From: an uncultured Granulosicoccaceae bacterium
GTDB lineage: Bacteria; Pseudomonadota; Gammaproteobacteria; Granulosicoccales; Granulosicoccaceae
Direction: 5' to 3'
Assembly: GCA_938007995.1 (NCBI GenBank)
Contig: CALLLW010000036.1
Coordinates: 62,001 to 126,000, forward strand
DNA length: 64,000 bases
Part shown: positions 47,794 to 58,003 of the stretch, piece after piece
How positions within the stretch are numbered: position 1 is the stretch's first letter
Layout of the letters: each line of letters begins with the position of its first letter
Made by a program: the position numbers and the translations under genes
Notes under the pieces: generated by a model
The model's database searches: none
What the model was told of the DNA's origin: nothing
What the model saw: only the letters and a program-made list of their open reading frames with translations

Positions 47794-49710
47794 TTAACTG
47801 GCCGCCGTGGCGTTCTGCCACACATCAATTATCTCACTGTAGTTTTTCTCCACAGCTTTGATCAGCTCGGCATCAGTGGATTTTCCGGCAAGCCAATGTT
47901 GAGCAGGTTTGCTGAAGATGGTCCTTCCAACCGCAAAACCCTTAACCAACTCCTTACCCCGGAACGCCGAAAATCCTTGCGCAAGCTCTGCCGCTGGTGC
48001 ATCAAGACCCAGCACCACGATACCGCAGCAATGCGGCAGACGCTGTTCTATGTGCTCGCAGATTTGCGTAGCGCGGTCAGCACTGACGCAAGGAATCTTC
48101 CACCAGTCCGGCCTGACTCCTGTATTGATTAAATGCTCAATCGATCGATACAGGGATTCACCTATATCTATAGTTTCCTCAGATGGTGGAATAATCTCAA
48201 GCAGAAACTGATGACCACTAACACAACAACTCTTGTACAACTCAAGAATCTTTTCATCCTGGTCCTGTCGCAGCGCCTCTTCATCAGCAGCACTGTAAAA
48301 CACCAGGCACTTCACCACCTGTTCCTGCGGCCATGACAATAATCTTGAACCAATACTTGCTTCACCCTCAAACCGCAACGGTCGAGAACCCGGCACTTCA
48401 ACAGGCCGCCCAATCCAGGTATCGCTGCCGGTTGCTGCGTTAAGAACATCCTGACCATAACGATCATCACATAAAATACCTCCACAATCATGTAGCTTGC
48501 GCTGATCGATCACGTTGTTGGTCGCGGTAAGCAGTAGCGACTTTAATTCATCAATGCGAGACAATTCTGCACCACAAGCCTCCGTCAAATCTTCCAGTTG
48601 CACACGATGATCAAACGCATGGATAAATAGTTTGTGCCACTGCTTTGGCCATGTGGTCACCCGGTGAAGATAGGTAAGCTCGGTATCTTCATCAGGGCGC
48701 TCAATACTATCGCTGCTAGCAAGGTAGTAATCCAGTTCCGGTTTAGTCGGCATGGCAGGCGTACAACCGTGGCGAGACACCACCAATGCACCGCAAGCAT
48801 TGGCGTATCGCAGTGCCTGCTCATAGCCTTCATCATTCAGCCAGCCTCTTAAAAAGCCGGATATAAATGCATCTCCCGCCCCCAGCACATTCAACACATC
48901 TACTGTTACACCCTTAACTGTCACCCCGTTGTCGAGATCTTCAGGAATCTCACCTTCGTAAACACTTGCCCCATAGGGACCACGCTTTAAAACCAACACA
49001 GCGTGAGTTACTGATCTTATATTTTTTAAGGCCTGTAAAGTGTCCGTACTGCCCCCGGCAATATGCACCTCTTCTTCGGTGCCAACCACCAGATCAAATT
49101 CCGGCAGGATACTTTGCAGATGAGCAGTTACCGAATCACTGGCAATAAAACGCGTTTCACCATCACCTTTGCTTGTCAGCCCCCACAACACCGGCCGATA
49201 ATCAATATCCAGCACAGTTTTAACCGACGCTGCACGAGCCAGACTTAAAGCCTTTTTAGAGGTATTAAGAATATGATCTGTAGAGAGGTGGGTTCCAGTT
49301 ATCAGTAGTGCTTTGCTGCTTTCGATAAAGCTGCCATCAATGTCATCAACACTAATAGCCATGTCAGCACAGTTCTCCCGATAAAAGATCAAGGGGAAAG
49401 TATCCTGATCCTTTATGCCCAGCACCACCAGTGCAGTCAGCCGTTCCGGATCAGTAACAACACAACGGGTATCAACACCCTCACGCTGCAACTGTTCACG
49501 AATAAACTCCCCCATCTGTTCATCACCAACACGGGTAATTAGTGCAGTGCGTAATCCCATACGCGAAGAGCAACAAGCGATGTTGGTTGACGAGCCACCA
49601 ATATACTTGGCAAAGCTCGCGACATCCTCCAGCCGACTCCCCACTTGCTGCGCATAAAAGTCCACACCCGCCCTGCCGAGACAGATCAAATCGAGTTTCT
49701 TTACAGTCAT
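47794..49710 (-). CDS. iolC: 5-dehydro-2-deoxygluconokinase fused to DUF2090 aldolase domain
   Basis: 638 residues. The N-terminal ribokinase/PfkB domain (about 1-330) has SLARAASVKTVLDIDYRP, the GGSSTNIA substrate region and NVLGAGDAFISGFLRGW with the catalytic Asp. The C-terminal DUF2090 domain (from about 345) is fused to IolC in many proteobacteria and probably cleaves the phosphorylated product. In myo-inositol breakdown IolC phosphorylates 2-deoxy-5-keto-D-gluconate. No other iol genes are in the window. Confidence 0.92.
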   Translation of the reverse strand: MTVKKLDLICLGRAGVDFYAQQVGSRLEDVASFAKYIGGSSTNIACCSSRMGLRTALITRVGDEQMGEFIREQLQREGVDTRCVVTDPERLTALVVLGIKDQDTFPLIFYRENCADMAISVDDIDGSFIESSKALLITGTHLSTDHILNTSKKALSLARAASVKTVLDIDYRPVLWGLTSKGDGETRFIASDSVTAHLQSILPEFDLVVGTEEEVHIAGGSTDTLQALKNIRSVTHAVLVLKRGPYGASVYEGEIPEDLDNGVTVKGVTVDVLNVLGAGDAFISGFLRGWLNDEGYEQALRYANACGALVVSRHGCTPAMPTKPELDYYLASSDSIERPDEDTELTYLHRVTTWPKQWHKLFIHAFDHRVQLEDLTEACGAELSRIDELKSLLLTATNNVIDQRKLHDCGGILCDDRYGQDVLNAATGSDTWIGRPVEVPGSRPLRFEGEASIGSRLLSWPQEQVVKCLVFYSAADEEALRQDQDEKILELYKSCCVSGHQFLLEIIPPSEETIDIGESLYRSIEHLINTGVRPDWWKIPCVSADRATQICEHIEQRLPHCCGIVVLGLDAPAAELAQGFSAFRGKELVKGFAVGRTIFSKPAQHWLAGKSTDAELIKAVEKNYSEIIDVWQNATAAS

Positions 49711-50143
49711 TAGCCAGTCTCAGAGGGGTTAACGCAGAAATACTAAAGAATCAGATAGCTCAATGCAAAAATGTTTGCCCGGTACAACGCTCAAGCCTGA
49801 ACAGATGTGTACACGCCAATAAGTCTAAATCCGCTGATGAGATAAAATCTGTAACCGCCTGATAATTTGTGAATTCCCAAATCAGACATTAGATAAATTA
49901 AAAAGAACCTTACAAAATTAAAACAACCACCCGGCAATAGAGCTTTATCGTACAGCACATAAACAAGCTGGTAGCTACATCGAGGATTCCATATTCAGTG
50001 TTTTCAGAACCAGTCTTCGGTCTGCACCAGAGAAGAAGCCAGGGGAAATTGCAACTCAGACAGGAGCACAGTTGCCCGGCATTGGAGCGATTCGTGCTCG
50101 GACCTTGCACTTTGCCGCATTGTGATACAGGTATAGGGAATTT
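49711..50143. other. Divergent intergenic region before the GSCFA gene
   Basis: 433 bp without a supportable gene; A/T-rich near 49870-49930. No hairpin with T tract and no clear promoter seen. Confidence 0.35.
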
Positions 50144-51120
50144 ATGAAAATTAGCGGCGATGAAGCTTTAAAAAATGCGTTTCGTACGAAAGGCGTCAAT
50201 CGTTTTCCAGAGCAAGAGGATGAAAAACGAGTTCGTAGCGGGAGACTATTTCCGTCCGTAACGCCAGGATTCACCATACAGCCTGGTAGTACCATATTTA
50301 CTGTAGGCTCGTGTTTTGCGCGCAACATCGAAGCAGCGCTGCAACCTTATTTTAAAATCCCACTATGGATTTCTCCTGCCCCAAAGAAGAATTTCCAGGG
50401 CGTGCAAACGGTTTGTTAAACGAGTTCAATCCGGCTTGCATGGCGCAAAGACTGACCTGGGCATCAGAGAACTTTGATACCTCAACGCTGGAAGACACAC
50501 TGCAAGGTACAGAAGATATGTGCATAGACCTGCATCTATCGGGCGGACGGTCAGTAACGAAAACGCGTGCGAGAGAGAGGCGACGGGAAATTGACAAAGT
50601 CTATTCTGAACTAACCACCTGCGATACTTTAGTACTGACACTCGGCCTGATTGAATGCTGGTACGACATGGAGACTGAGCTCTATCTGAACCGAAACCCG
50701 GGTCCAAATGTAATAAGAGCTAACCCTACTCGATATCAGTTTGACATTCTGGAAGCAGTAGAAAGCTTTGAGTTGCTCGCCAAAAGCATCAGCGCAGTGC
50801 TGGCTGCGGGTGTTAAAAATGTACTGGTTACCGTTTCACCTGTACCACTGCAAACAACTTTCTCCGGAATGGATGCGGTAGTGGCAAATAGTCACTCGAA
50901 GGCGGTACTAAGAACCGTCGCGAATATGTTGGTTAATGAATTTGGCGAGCAAATGGATTATTTTCCAAGCTATGAAATTGTCACGTCAGGCGGCCTGAGT
51001 TCTTATTATGAAGACAATGTTCACGTGCTGCCAGAGGTCATTACCGAAATTGTAGATGATCTGACTACCTTGTATTTCCCTGATATAAAAGACAGCGACA
51101 AGGCTGAAGCAACAGGATAA
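50144..51120 (+). pseudogene. GSCFA-domain protein gene interrupted by a frameshift
   Basis: Two frames together give one GSCFA-type protein of about 325 residues. The first (from 50144) contains STIFTVGSCFARNIEAALQP, the family's name-giving motif, and ends in a stop at 50417-50419 after unrelated sequence. The second (open from about 50365) continues with DFSCPKEEFPGRANGLLNEF, TLVLTLGLIECW and VLVTVSPVPL to a stop at 51120. The break lies at about 50360-50366, where one missing base in CCACTATGG would restore the join. GSCFA proteins are often in polysaccharide-related contexts and resemble GDSL hydrolases. It could be a genuine pseudogene, a sequencing error or a programmed shift; no classic slippery heptamer is seen. 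Confidence 0.72.
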
Positions 51121-51527
51121 TTTTACTACGGCAATGTCTGTTAACAGCCAGGGTAGGTTCCCTATCGTGCGTGGTTACCAACAGTATCGGATCTCCCGGA
51201 GATCCGTCACTTCTGGTGGGTCACACCGTAGCCAGGTTAACATCGCCCTCGTGATGTGCACTTTATTCTCCGAGCAAGAGACACAGACAACTGCCTTTAG
51301 TGCATCCGGTGCATCCGGTGCATCCGGTGCATAGTGGACTTACCGAGACACGTATCGCGCTTACTCGGCCGATAGGCCATACCCACTGACACAGACTCGC
51401 GGCAATTAAACACAAATCGGTTCAATGTGTTTTGGCAACGAGATCGCAATACAAAGATAACCATAGCCGAACACGCTCTCCCTGATTCAAGAACAATCAA
51501 CCACCTGATCTTTTGTACCTGAAGACT
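51121..51527. other. Gene-poor region with short tandem repeats and a palindrome
   Basis: 407 bp without a gene. CGGATCTCC and GGAGATCCG form an almost uninterrupted palindrome near 51187-51205. The tandem repeat at 51301-51331 is listed separately. Confidence 0.45.
51301..51331 (+). repeat. Tandem 9-bp repeat, three and a half copies
   Basis: TGCATCCGG at 51301-51309, 51310-51318 and 51319-51327, followed by TGCA. All copies are identical, suggesting recent slippage and likely variability between strains. Confidence 0.95.
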
Positions 51528-52961
51528 CTACATTTCTCGTCTGAAGTATTTTCCGAGCGCAACCAATGACAACGTCATAAACAGCAGCTCCAGTACGTGA
51601 AGCGAACCACCTCCGTCACGGCCTGACTCCGCTTCTGGCACCTGCGCTGATTCAAGATCAGCGCTTCGTGTTGCCAGCACAGCTTGATTAGATTCGTAGT
51701 CAGCACAAAATGTATCTGGCCCTGTAAGCTGAAAGCGAGGTTCGTCAATACCACCTTTGGAAATAACAGATATTCCATCGGCACCCTGCTCCATAGACAG
51801 AAACAGTGTTTCGACTTCACCGCCGATCAACGCCGGGTCAAACGGAAATCGGTAACGTGTGCCTTCACTCCAGGTGCCATCGTAACTACGGATTGAATGA
51901 CTGACATCCGGTAGCAGCGTTGTATCTGTATTGTCCCACTCACTATGACTTCCAGCCGAAATCAGCATTGCCCCTGCACCAGCATCATCACTGACATTCA
52001 TCGTAAGTGCGGCAGAAGTAGCGGTTGCCGGCACGGCTGATAAGTTGAATTTTAACAGCGCTAACTGACCGGCGCCGTTAACCTGTAGATCGCCGCTCGC
52101 TCCGATCTGATTATTATCAACGTTGACAGCACTCAACGGACTTAGCGAGATAACACCATTGTTGCACGCTCCTGCTTCAGCCAGATTAGCGGGAATCTGC
52201 CATGGGTTCACAGGTTGAACAGCAGGCACATCGGTAGTTGCCATTTCTGTCTCAGTAGTATCTGGCGTACCATTTTGCTTTGGTTCTGGTTCTGGTTCTG
52301 GCTCCGGCGCAGATAGTGGCGCAATACTCACAACGTTCGGCTCATCACCCGTGTGAGGTGACTGAGGTGCATTGGTAAACACACCATCGTTAAAGTTGAC
52401 CTGGTCGTATTTGAAAAGTGCAAACCGGTCAAGCACATGACCGTGTGATCGCCCGGCTATTTGTAACGTATGATCGCCAGCGGTAAAGTGCTGGCGTATT
52501 ACTTCACCAACATGATCAACGGTTACCGTCCGCCACGACCATGCATTAATCTGGTTCATAAAGCCTTTGGTCCAGCCACTTAGCGGGTGCTCCCCGTCAA
52601 TGTTACTTCCTGTTGGGAATCTCACCCATGAATCATTGGCTTCGGTACCGTTGGTCCCTTCACCAATACGACTGCGCCACCTGAATTCATAGTTACCGGG
52701 CGTATTGATCGTAAAGTGATAGGTGATCGCACCGGGTTCAGCTCTTTGCCCGCCTGTCGTACCCGGGCGAGTCCACAGGTACGCCGCACTTCCCGTAAAC
52801 CCCGGAAATTCATTGGTTTCGTGCCAGTCTGTAACAGCAGCGACACTTTCTATTTCTACAATGAGCCTGCCGTTTTGTTCAACAAAAACAGTGTCAGCAA
52901 CTGCTACTCCAGTGTTAAGTAGTGTCAGTGACAGGACGGTGTTGTAAAAATGCTTATTCAT
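51528..52961 (-). CDS. Secreted beta-sandwich protein with GlyGly-CTERM tail
   Basis: 477 residues. Signal peptide (TVLSLTLLNTGVAVA), then a domain with VEIESVAAVTDWHET, ITYHFTINTPGNYEFRWRSRIGEG, and GDHTLQIAGRSHGHVLDRFALF, similar to carbohydrate-binding or GH115-like C-terminal modules that bind sugars. A PEPEPEPEP linker near residue 220 leads to a second domain with LKFNLSAVPATATSAALTMNV, resembling the DNRLRE-type domain of secreted proteins. The end, DGGGSLHVLELLF then ALGKYFRREM, is a GlyGly-CTERM signal processed by rhombosortase. The polymer bound is not known. Confidence 0.8.
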   Translation of the reverse strand: MNKHFYNTVLSLTLLNTGVAVADTVFVEQNGRLIVEIESVAAVTDWHETNEFPGFTGSAAYLWTRPGTTGGQRAEPGAITYHFTINTPGNYEFRWRSRIGEGTNGTEANDSWVRFPTGSNIDGEHPLSGWTKGFMNQINAWSWRTVTVDHVGEVIRQHFTAGDHTLQIAGRSHGHVLDRFALFKYDQVNFNDGVFTNAPQSPHTGDEPNVVSIAPLSAPEPEPEPEPKQNGTPDTTETEMATTDVPAVQPVNPWQIPANLAEAGACNNGVISLSPLSAVNVDNNQIGASGDLQVNGAGQLALLKFNLSAVPATATSAALTMNVSDDAGAGAMLISAGSHSEWDNTDTTLLPDVSHSIRSYDGTWSEGTRYRFPFDPALIGGEVETLFLSMEQGADGISVISKGGIDEPRFQLTGPDTFCADYESNQAVLATRSADLESAQVPEAESGRDGGGSLHVLELLFMTLSLVALGKYFRREM

Positions 52962-53169
52962 CAGAATTCCGCTTCAGATAGACGATCGCTTTACGCACTT
53001 ATCAAGTGGCGGCGAGTGTTCCATTTAGCTTTAGCGAAACGAGATAGATATCACACTATTTACTGACTTCGGCCGCAACAGAGTTGCAGCTAGTTACGAC
53101 AAGATAGAAAAAAATGATTCTTGCTTATCCTCATAACCCGGGCTCAACGCTTAAAGACGGCTTAAACCT

Positions 53170-54639
53170 TCACTTGCCACTTTTGCCAGATCCTGAAAAT
53201 ATACTTTTTACGGATTTGATCAATGAACCGAACAAGCTCTGGTTATCATCGTTAAAGGTTGACTGTGAATCCTGCCCCGTCCCTGCTCTGTAGTTATCAA
53301 AGCCAGTGAAGTTCTGATTGTTCACTCCAAGCCAGGAGAAAACAGCCTGATCCGCATCGACACTGGCACTGACGTAACTATTGCTGTCCAACTGCAGGCT
53401 GTCTGATGCAGCGTTGACTGTGACCATATATTCACTGATTGAGCTTACAGAGTTATCTGCAATACTCACATTTTTTGATTTATTGATAATAATCGGACCA
53501 CCGCCCCACACAGGATTGGTATAGTTGCCGCGCAGCTCGTTTGCGTTAACCGTAACATCGCTTACCATACTGTCCGGCGAAATGGTTCCGACAACCAAAC
53601 CTGCCTGGGTATTGTCCGCCGACACATTGCCTGACAAAACTATTGCACTGGCCTCACCCGGCTGCTCGGCACCGACGGAGAATCCGACAGTATTATGGTG
53701 AGAGAAGTTGTTTTTCACACTGACCTCTCTGGCACCATCGACATAAATACCTGCAGATGCGGCAACTGGAGAGACACAACGGTAAACTTCGTTGTTTCGA
53801 ATAACTCCGTTTCTCGCATGGTTTAGATGCTTATCTTTCAGACCAACCCAGTCGTAGTTGCCAGCTGCCACAATGCCAATGTTGGAAATATCGTAGACCT
53901 CGTTACCAGCGACTAGAAAACCATCTATGTTGCCAGTGATTTTTATCGCCTCACTGTAGCCGGTTGTCAAATTATAAACTTTGTTGTTCAGTACAGAAAC
54001 ATTGCGCATCGGGCTGTGACTGTCACCCACAATAACCACAGGATTCAGGTTATCGGTGGGTTGCGGAGTATTGGCTGCATTAGTATCTGTGGTCCAGTGC
54101 ATATCATGAATTTTATTGCCGCTTATTGTTATGTTCGCACTGTCACCCGTGACGTGTACGCCCGATTTGTTACCAACAAGGTTGGTCAGCTGCAAATTCT
54201 CAATCGTTATATTTTTCGAATTTCTGATACTGATCATTGCTGCAAACTCGGTGATTTGACTGCCGTCCAGTATTGCAGCCTCTTCACCATACCCTGTTAT
54301 CACCAGCTTACTGTCTGATCCGGCAGCAGGTAGATTTTCTATCGACAGAGTATTATCCAACACATACGTGCCGTCGCGCAGATTCAGTACAACGTTCTGA
54401 CCCGATGGTACCAGACCGACTGCATGACTGATGGTCCGCCAGGGCCGCGAAATGGTGCCATCGCCACTCGTGTCATTGCCAGATGCAGAAACGTAAAACT
54501 GCATAGCGTCGGCGTGTGTTTGCCGATCAGAGCTAGTAACATTGCCATGCATAGTAATTTTCTCGTCACCGCAGGAGAGTAGAAAAATTATGCTAAACGC
54601 CAGCATCACCTGCAGTCGTATACTTTTCATACTTCTCAT
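53170..54639 (-). CDS. Right-handed beta-helix lipoprotein
   Basis: About 489 residues from the ATG at 54639 (GAGAAG upstream); another ATG lies three codons later. Lipobox IIFLLSC. After a short linker, FYVSASGNDTSGDGTISRPWRTI is the standard N-terminal motif of secreted parallel-beta-helix proteins, followed by about ten NITIENLQL, NVSVLNNKVYN, VSVKNNFSHHN type coils. This fold occurs in pectate lyases, alginate lyases and mannuronan epimerases, but no catalytic set is recognisable. The C-terminus is low-complexity. Confidence 0.82.
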   Translation of the reverse strand: MRSMKSIRLQVMLAFSIIFLLSCGDEKITMHGNVTSSDRQTHADAMQFYVSASGNDTSGDGTISRPWRTISHAVGLVPSGQNVVLNLRDGTYVLDNTLSIENLPAAGSDSKLVITGYGEEAAILDGSQITEFAAMISIRNSKNITIENLQLTNLVGNKSGVHVTGDSANITISGNKIHDMHWTTDTNAANTPQPTDNLNPVVIVGDSHSPMRNVSVLNNKVYNLTTGYSEAIKITGNIDGFLVAGNEVYDISNIGIVAAGNYDWVGLKDKHLNHARNGVIRNNEVYRCVSPVAASAGIYVDGAREVSVKNNFSHHNTVGFSVGAEQPGEASAIVLSGNVSADNTQAGLVVGTISPDSMVSDVTVNANELRGNYTNPVWGGGPIIINKSKNVSIADNSVSSISEYMVTVNAASDSLQLDSNSYVSASVDADQAVFSWLGVNNQNFTGFDNYRAGTGQDSQSTFNDDNQSLFGSLIKSVKSIFSGSGKSGK

Positions 54640-55206
54640 AGAATTTTTATACTTCTCAGGCTCTGACTCCTCACACGCCGAGTGCGAGGGACTGGCGCAC
54701 CACACATTGCCATTTAGCATCGAGAACACAATGCTTACAAGCTTGGTACCAACTGACTGAGAAGTCGCTCTACTGTCACGATGAGCAGTTAGTCGCTGTG
54801 AGCAAGATCAAATGCTGCTTCGCGAAACGTCTGTCGGTTGGAATGCAGGAGTACTCGCGTGATGACCAGCTCCATACAGCTCAAGACACCGGATACGCTT
54901 GGTACGTTCAGACTTTTCCTACCCTGCATAGTAGGCGAAAGCAGTTATTTTGAAAGAGCTCCACACTGACTGTGCCCATTGACACCATTGATACGCACCA
55001 CACATGCGGCAAAAATTTGCTGCAGCATTGGCTAGTTTGATTTCCAGATCCGTACCTTATGAACCACCAGATACGTCACAAGGTACACCACAGGATCGGC
55101 TACAGAACAGCCTGTCACCACAACGTTGAGCACAGGGCACATAATTTGCTCTTTATACCTAATGTCTCCCGCATTCCTCCACACACGGTCGCAATTTTTT
55201 ACTCTG
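54640..55206. other. Intergenic region between divergent surface-protein genes
   Basis: 567 bp without a supportable gene. ATACTTCTCA occurs twice (about 54629 and 54649), at the beta-helix start. No clear promoter found. Confidence 0.35.
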
Positions 55207-56718
55207 ATGCAGAGGGCTCTTGCCGTCTTACTAACAACGGTTATGCTGTTGTTGGTACTGCCGCAGCTCGCAACGCAATGGCATGGACCTGCAAAGCTTG
55301 CAACTCCAGGCATTTCAGGCCAGGCAACCAAGCCCGTTTTGAGCCAGATCAAAGCGCCACAGGAAGCTTTTGACAGCAGCTTAACCCCGCCATTTACAGC
55401 TCGCTCCGCAGCACTACCTGACGACCCTTTCGCACGGCAGCAATGGAACTTGCTTGAAAGCCGGGAACACGAAGGCTCAAGCGGCCTGTTCAAATCACAG
55501 GAATACCTGACTGGCAGTCACAACATCGTTGTTGCTGTGGTGGATTCAGGCGTTGTGCTGCAACACGAAGATCTTAACTTCTTACCAGGCTATGACTTTA
55601 TCCATAATCCGGCAGTTGGTAATGACGGTGACGGTCGCGATCATGATCCCGGTGATCCGGGAGACTGGGTGAATCAAGAAGATATCAACCAGCAAACCGT
55701 TAGTGCAGGCTGTCCTGTTGCATCCAGCAAGTGGCACGGTACTGCGATTGCGGGAATCATCGGCGCTACCACAGATAATGCGACTGGTATTGCAGGTGGT
55801 TCATCGGCTATTTCAATGCTGCCAGTGCGAGTGACAGGTAAGTGTGGCGGCTATGTCAGTGATCTGATAGATGGTATTCGCTGGGCCGCAGGGCTGCCGG
55901 TCGCAGGGGTTGCTGATAATCAGCACCCTGCCCGTGTTATCAACTTGAGTGTTGGCTTCCCCGGTAAGTGTTCCAATGCTATGCAACAGGCGATAAACGA
56001 TGCCTCGGAAACCGGTGCAATACTGGTAACCGCAGCAACCAACAGCGCAGTTAATCTGGATGAAGAACCATACTCTCCCGCAAGTTGCAATAACGTGCTC
56101 ACTGTTGCCGCAACAGATAGAAGCGGCAGTATCACACCTTATACGGCATTGGGTAGCGCAGTTTTTATATCAGCCCCCGGTGGTACCGCCAACGATGGCA
56201 TCATCACCACACAAAATGATGGACTAGAGATTCCGGCCACTAGCGACTCTTACGGATATCACTATGGCAGCAGTATTGCCGCCGCACATGTCAGCTCAGC
56301 GGTCGCTAATCTCTTATCTTACAACCCTGAGTTGAACCAGGCCGGTATCAGAGAATTGCTGTCAGCTTCAGCAACACCAATGGACACTGACGCGCAATGC
56401 AGTTCAGGTGCATGTGGTGAAGGACGGCTGAATGCTCTTGCTGCTATGGATTTGCTCAGCTCTGATTATCTACTGACTGAAGATAACATAGAGCCTTTGA
56501 CCACACCTGTCACAGCCGTTCAAATTGCAGCAGCGATTAGCAGTGACGAAGACATAACTGCTGAAGCAGAATCAGTCTCTCGGCTGCTTGAAGAGGTACA
56601 GGCAGGCTCCAGTGACTTGCCAGGCATCGTGCTGCTCTCGTTACTATTTTTTCTGCGTACCAGACCGATACGCTTACTCTGCCGTGCAACGGCAAGATCA
56701 GCTGCAGGCAAAGAGTAA
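55207..56718 (+). CDS. Secreted subtilisin-like (S8) serine protease with C-terminal membrane tail
   Basis: 503 residues from the ATG at 55207, which begins a clear signal peptide (AVLLTTVMLLLVLPQLA). Catalytic triad: Asp113 (VAVVDSGV), His177 (KWHGTAIAGII) and Ser356 (YGSSIAAAH, in place of the more usual GTSMA), with the oxyanion Asn at about 279 (AATNS). The tail (GSSDLPGIVLLSLLFFLRTRPIRLL) has a small-residue segment, a membrane helix and basic end, similar in plan to GlyGly-CTERM tails but without the GG motif. A fragment of another gene follows directly. Confidence 0.88.
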   Translation: MQRALAVLLTTVMLLLVLPQLATQWHGPAKLATPGISGQATKPVLSQIKAPQEAFDSSLTPPFTARSAALPDDPFARQQWNLLESREHEGSSGLFKSQEYLTGSHNIVVAVVDSGVVLQHEDLNFLPGYDFIHNPAVGNDGDGRDHDPGDPGDWVNQEDINQQTVSAGCPVASSKWHGTAIAGIIGATTDNATGIAGGSSAISMLPVRVTGKCGGYVSDLIDGIRWAAGLPVAGVADNQHPARVINLSVGFPGKCSNAMQQAINDASETGAILVTAATNSAVNLDEEPYSPASCNNVLTVAATDRSGSITPYTALGSAVFISAPGGTANDGIITTQNDGLEIPATSDSYGYHYGSSIAAAHVSSAVANLLSYNPELNQAGIRELLSASATPMDTDAQCSSGACGEGRLNALAAMDLLSSDYLLTEDNIEPLTTPVTAVQIAAAISSDEDITAEAESVSRLLEEVQAGSSDLPGIVLLSLLFFLRTRPIRLLCRATARSAAGKE

Positions 56719-56743
56719 TAACACTTCCCGCGCACCCCGCTGC

Positions 56744-57217
56744 CGTGGGATACCTGGCGTTCGCCCCGCACTCGACGCAATGGCCGAAAAAGTTTTTGAA
56801 CTTGGCAACACCGCAGGCCCTGGTTCTGCACTTAAAGTGGTTAATCAACTGCTGGCAGGTGTGCATATAGCAGCCGCCGCTGAAGCGATCACTTTTGGTA
56901 TCAGCCAGGGCATTGATGCGCACACCACTGTTGATGTTATCTCTCAATGTGCGGGAACCAGCTGGATGTTTGAAAATCGCGGACCGCATATTGCCACTGG
57001 TGATTACACCCCTCACTCAGCCGTAGACATCTTTGTGAAAGATCTCGGTATCGTCTGTGATATAGCCGGCGATGCTTCCTTCACTGCGTCATTGGCCTCA
57101 ACCGCTTATGCGCAATTTAAAGAAGCATCAAACGCCGGCCTTGGTGGCGAAGATGATTCTGCAGTAGCAAAGATCTATGCAGAAAAAGCCAACTTGCAAC
57201 TGCCCGAAGCAAACTAA
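56744..57217 (+). pseudogene. 5'-truncated L-threonate dehydrogenase-like (LtnD/HIBADH family) remnant
   Basis: The last ~155 residues of a beta-hydroxyacid dehydrogenase are recognisable: LDAMAEKVFELGNTAGPGSA, VVNQLLAGVHIAAAAEAITFG, WMFENRGPHIATGDYTPHSA, and VDIFVKDLGIV, with the catalytic lysine in LKVVNQ. The N-terminal NAD-binding Rossmann domain (~165 residues) and any start codon are missing; upstream sequence belongs to the S8 protease gene. The remnant is thus probably dead. The class II aldolase at 58346 fits the same threonate/tetronate pathway, suggesting a decayed operon. Confidence 0.8.
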
Positions 57218-57232
57218 TTGAAAGTCACACCC

Positions 57233-58003
57233 CTATGCCGTTTCAGTGGTTGAACTCTCAGGCTTGCGATAGAGAGTATTGACCAGGTACGTAGCATGCG
57301 TACGACTACTTGCACCAAGTCTTTTCATCACCTCGTGCACATGCACTTTAACTGTGCTTTCACAAAGCGACAACTTTGTAGCAATATACTTGTTTGACTT
57401 TCCAAGAGAGACATACTCGAGCACCTCGAGCTGCCTTGGTGTTAGTTTTTCTTCAAGTTTAGCGGATATTGCACCCAGCTCTGTAGAAAACGTTTCTAAA
57501 GCACTGCTCCGGTACTCCATAGGAACAAATTGCACTCCGGAAAAAATCAAATACAGACAATTTAAAACCTGAGCAGTGTTGTATGCGTCAGGCACCACAC
57601 CTGCGATCTTATTCGAGCTAACCAGCTCCGCCAACCTGTGCTCGTATTTGTCGGCAATAACGGTGATGTAACTATCCTTGAAGTCGTCGGCAAGCAGTTG
57701 AATACTTTCCAGTGCAACCTCAACAGTGAGTCCGTCGGTGTTGATTAACACAATGTCGAAGCGTTCCTGGTCCTGCCCAGGCGCCTGTCCGCGCTTTAGG
57801 TCAGCGGACTGCTTAACGCCTTCACCATACTTCGCTCGACTCTCCAGCGCACTACATGCTGCTGTAACGTCCAGCACTTTCGCACTGCGAAGCGCATCTG
57901 TCAGTGAATTTACGACCTGGCTTTGAGACTCAATCACCAGCACTTTCAATTTTTTCTCCGAAGGAAAGTGATGGGTTTCTTGCATACTATAAACAGGGTT
58001 CAT
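57233..58003 (-). CDS. LuxR-type regulator with degenerate receiver-like domain
   Basis: 256 residues; ATG preceded by AAGGAG. C-terminal helix-turn-helix of LuxR/FixJ type: LTPRQLEVLEYVSLGKSNKYIATKL, STVKVHVHEVMKRLG, with the conserved Val/Lys and Thr residues. The N-terminal half resembles a receiver (KVLVIESQ, FDIVLINTDG) but lacks the acidic pair after KVLV; the phospho-acceptor position reads Asn-Thr-Asp. So phosphorylation is doubtful. No histidine kinase is adjacent. It may sense in another way or act constitutively. Confidence 0.85.
   Translation of the reverse strand: MNPVYSMQETHHFPSEKKLKVLVIESQSQVVNSLTDALRSAKVLDVTAACSALESRAKYGEGVKQSADLKRGQAPGQDQERFDIVLINTDGLTVEVALESIQLLADDFKDSYITVIADKYEHRLAELVSSNKIAGVVPDAYNTAQVLNCLYLIFSGVQFVPMEYRSSALETFSTELGAISAKLEEKLTPRQLEVLEYVSLGKSNKYIATKLSLCESTVKVHVHEVMKRLGASSRTHATYLVNTLYRKPESSTTETA

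Noticed and set aside
55032..55493. Minus-strand frame of 153 codons
   Set aside because: It lies opposite the start and signal peptide of the S8 protease and shows no family features.
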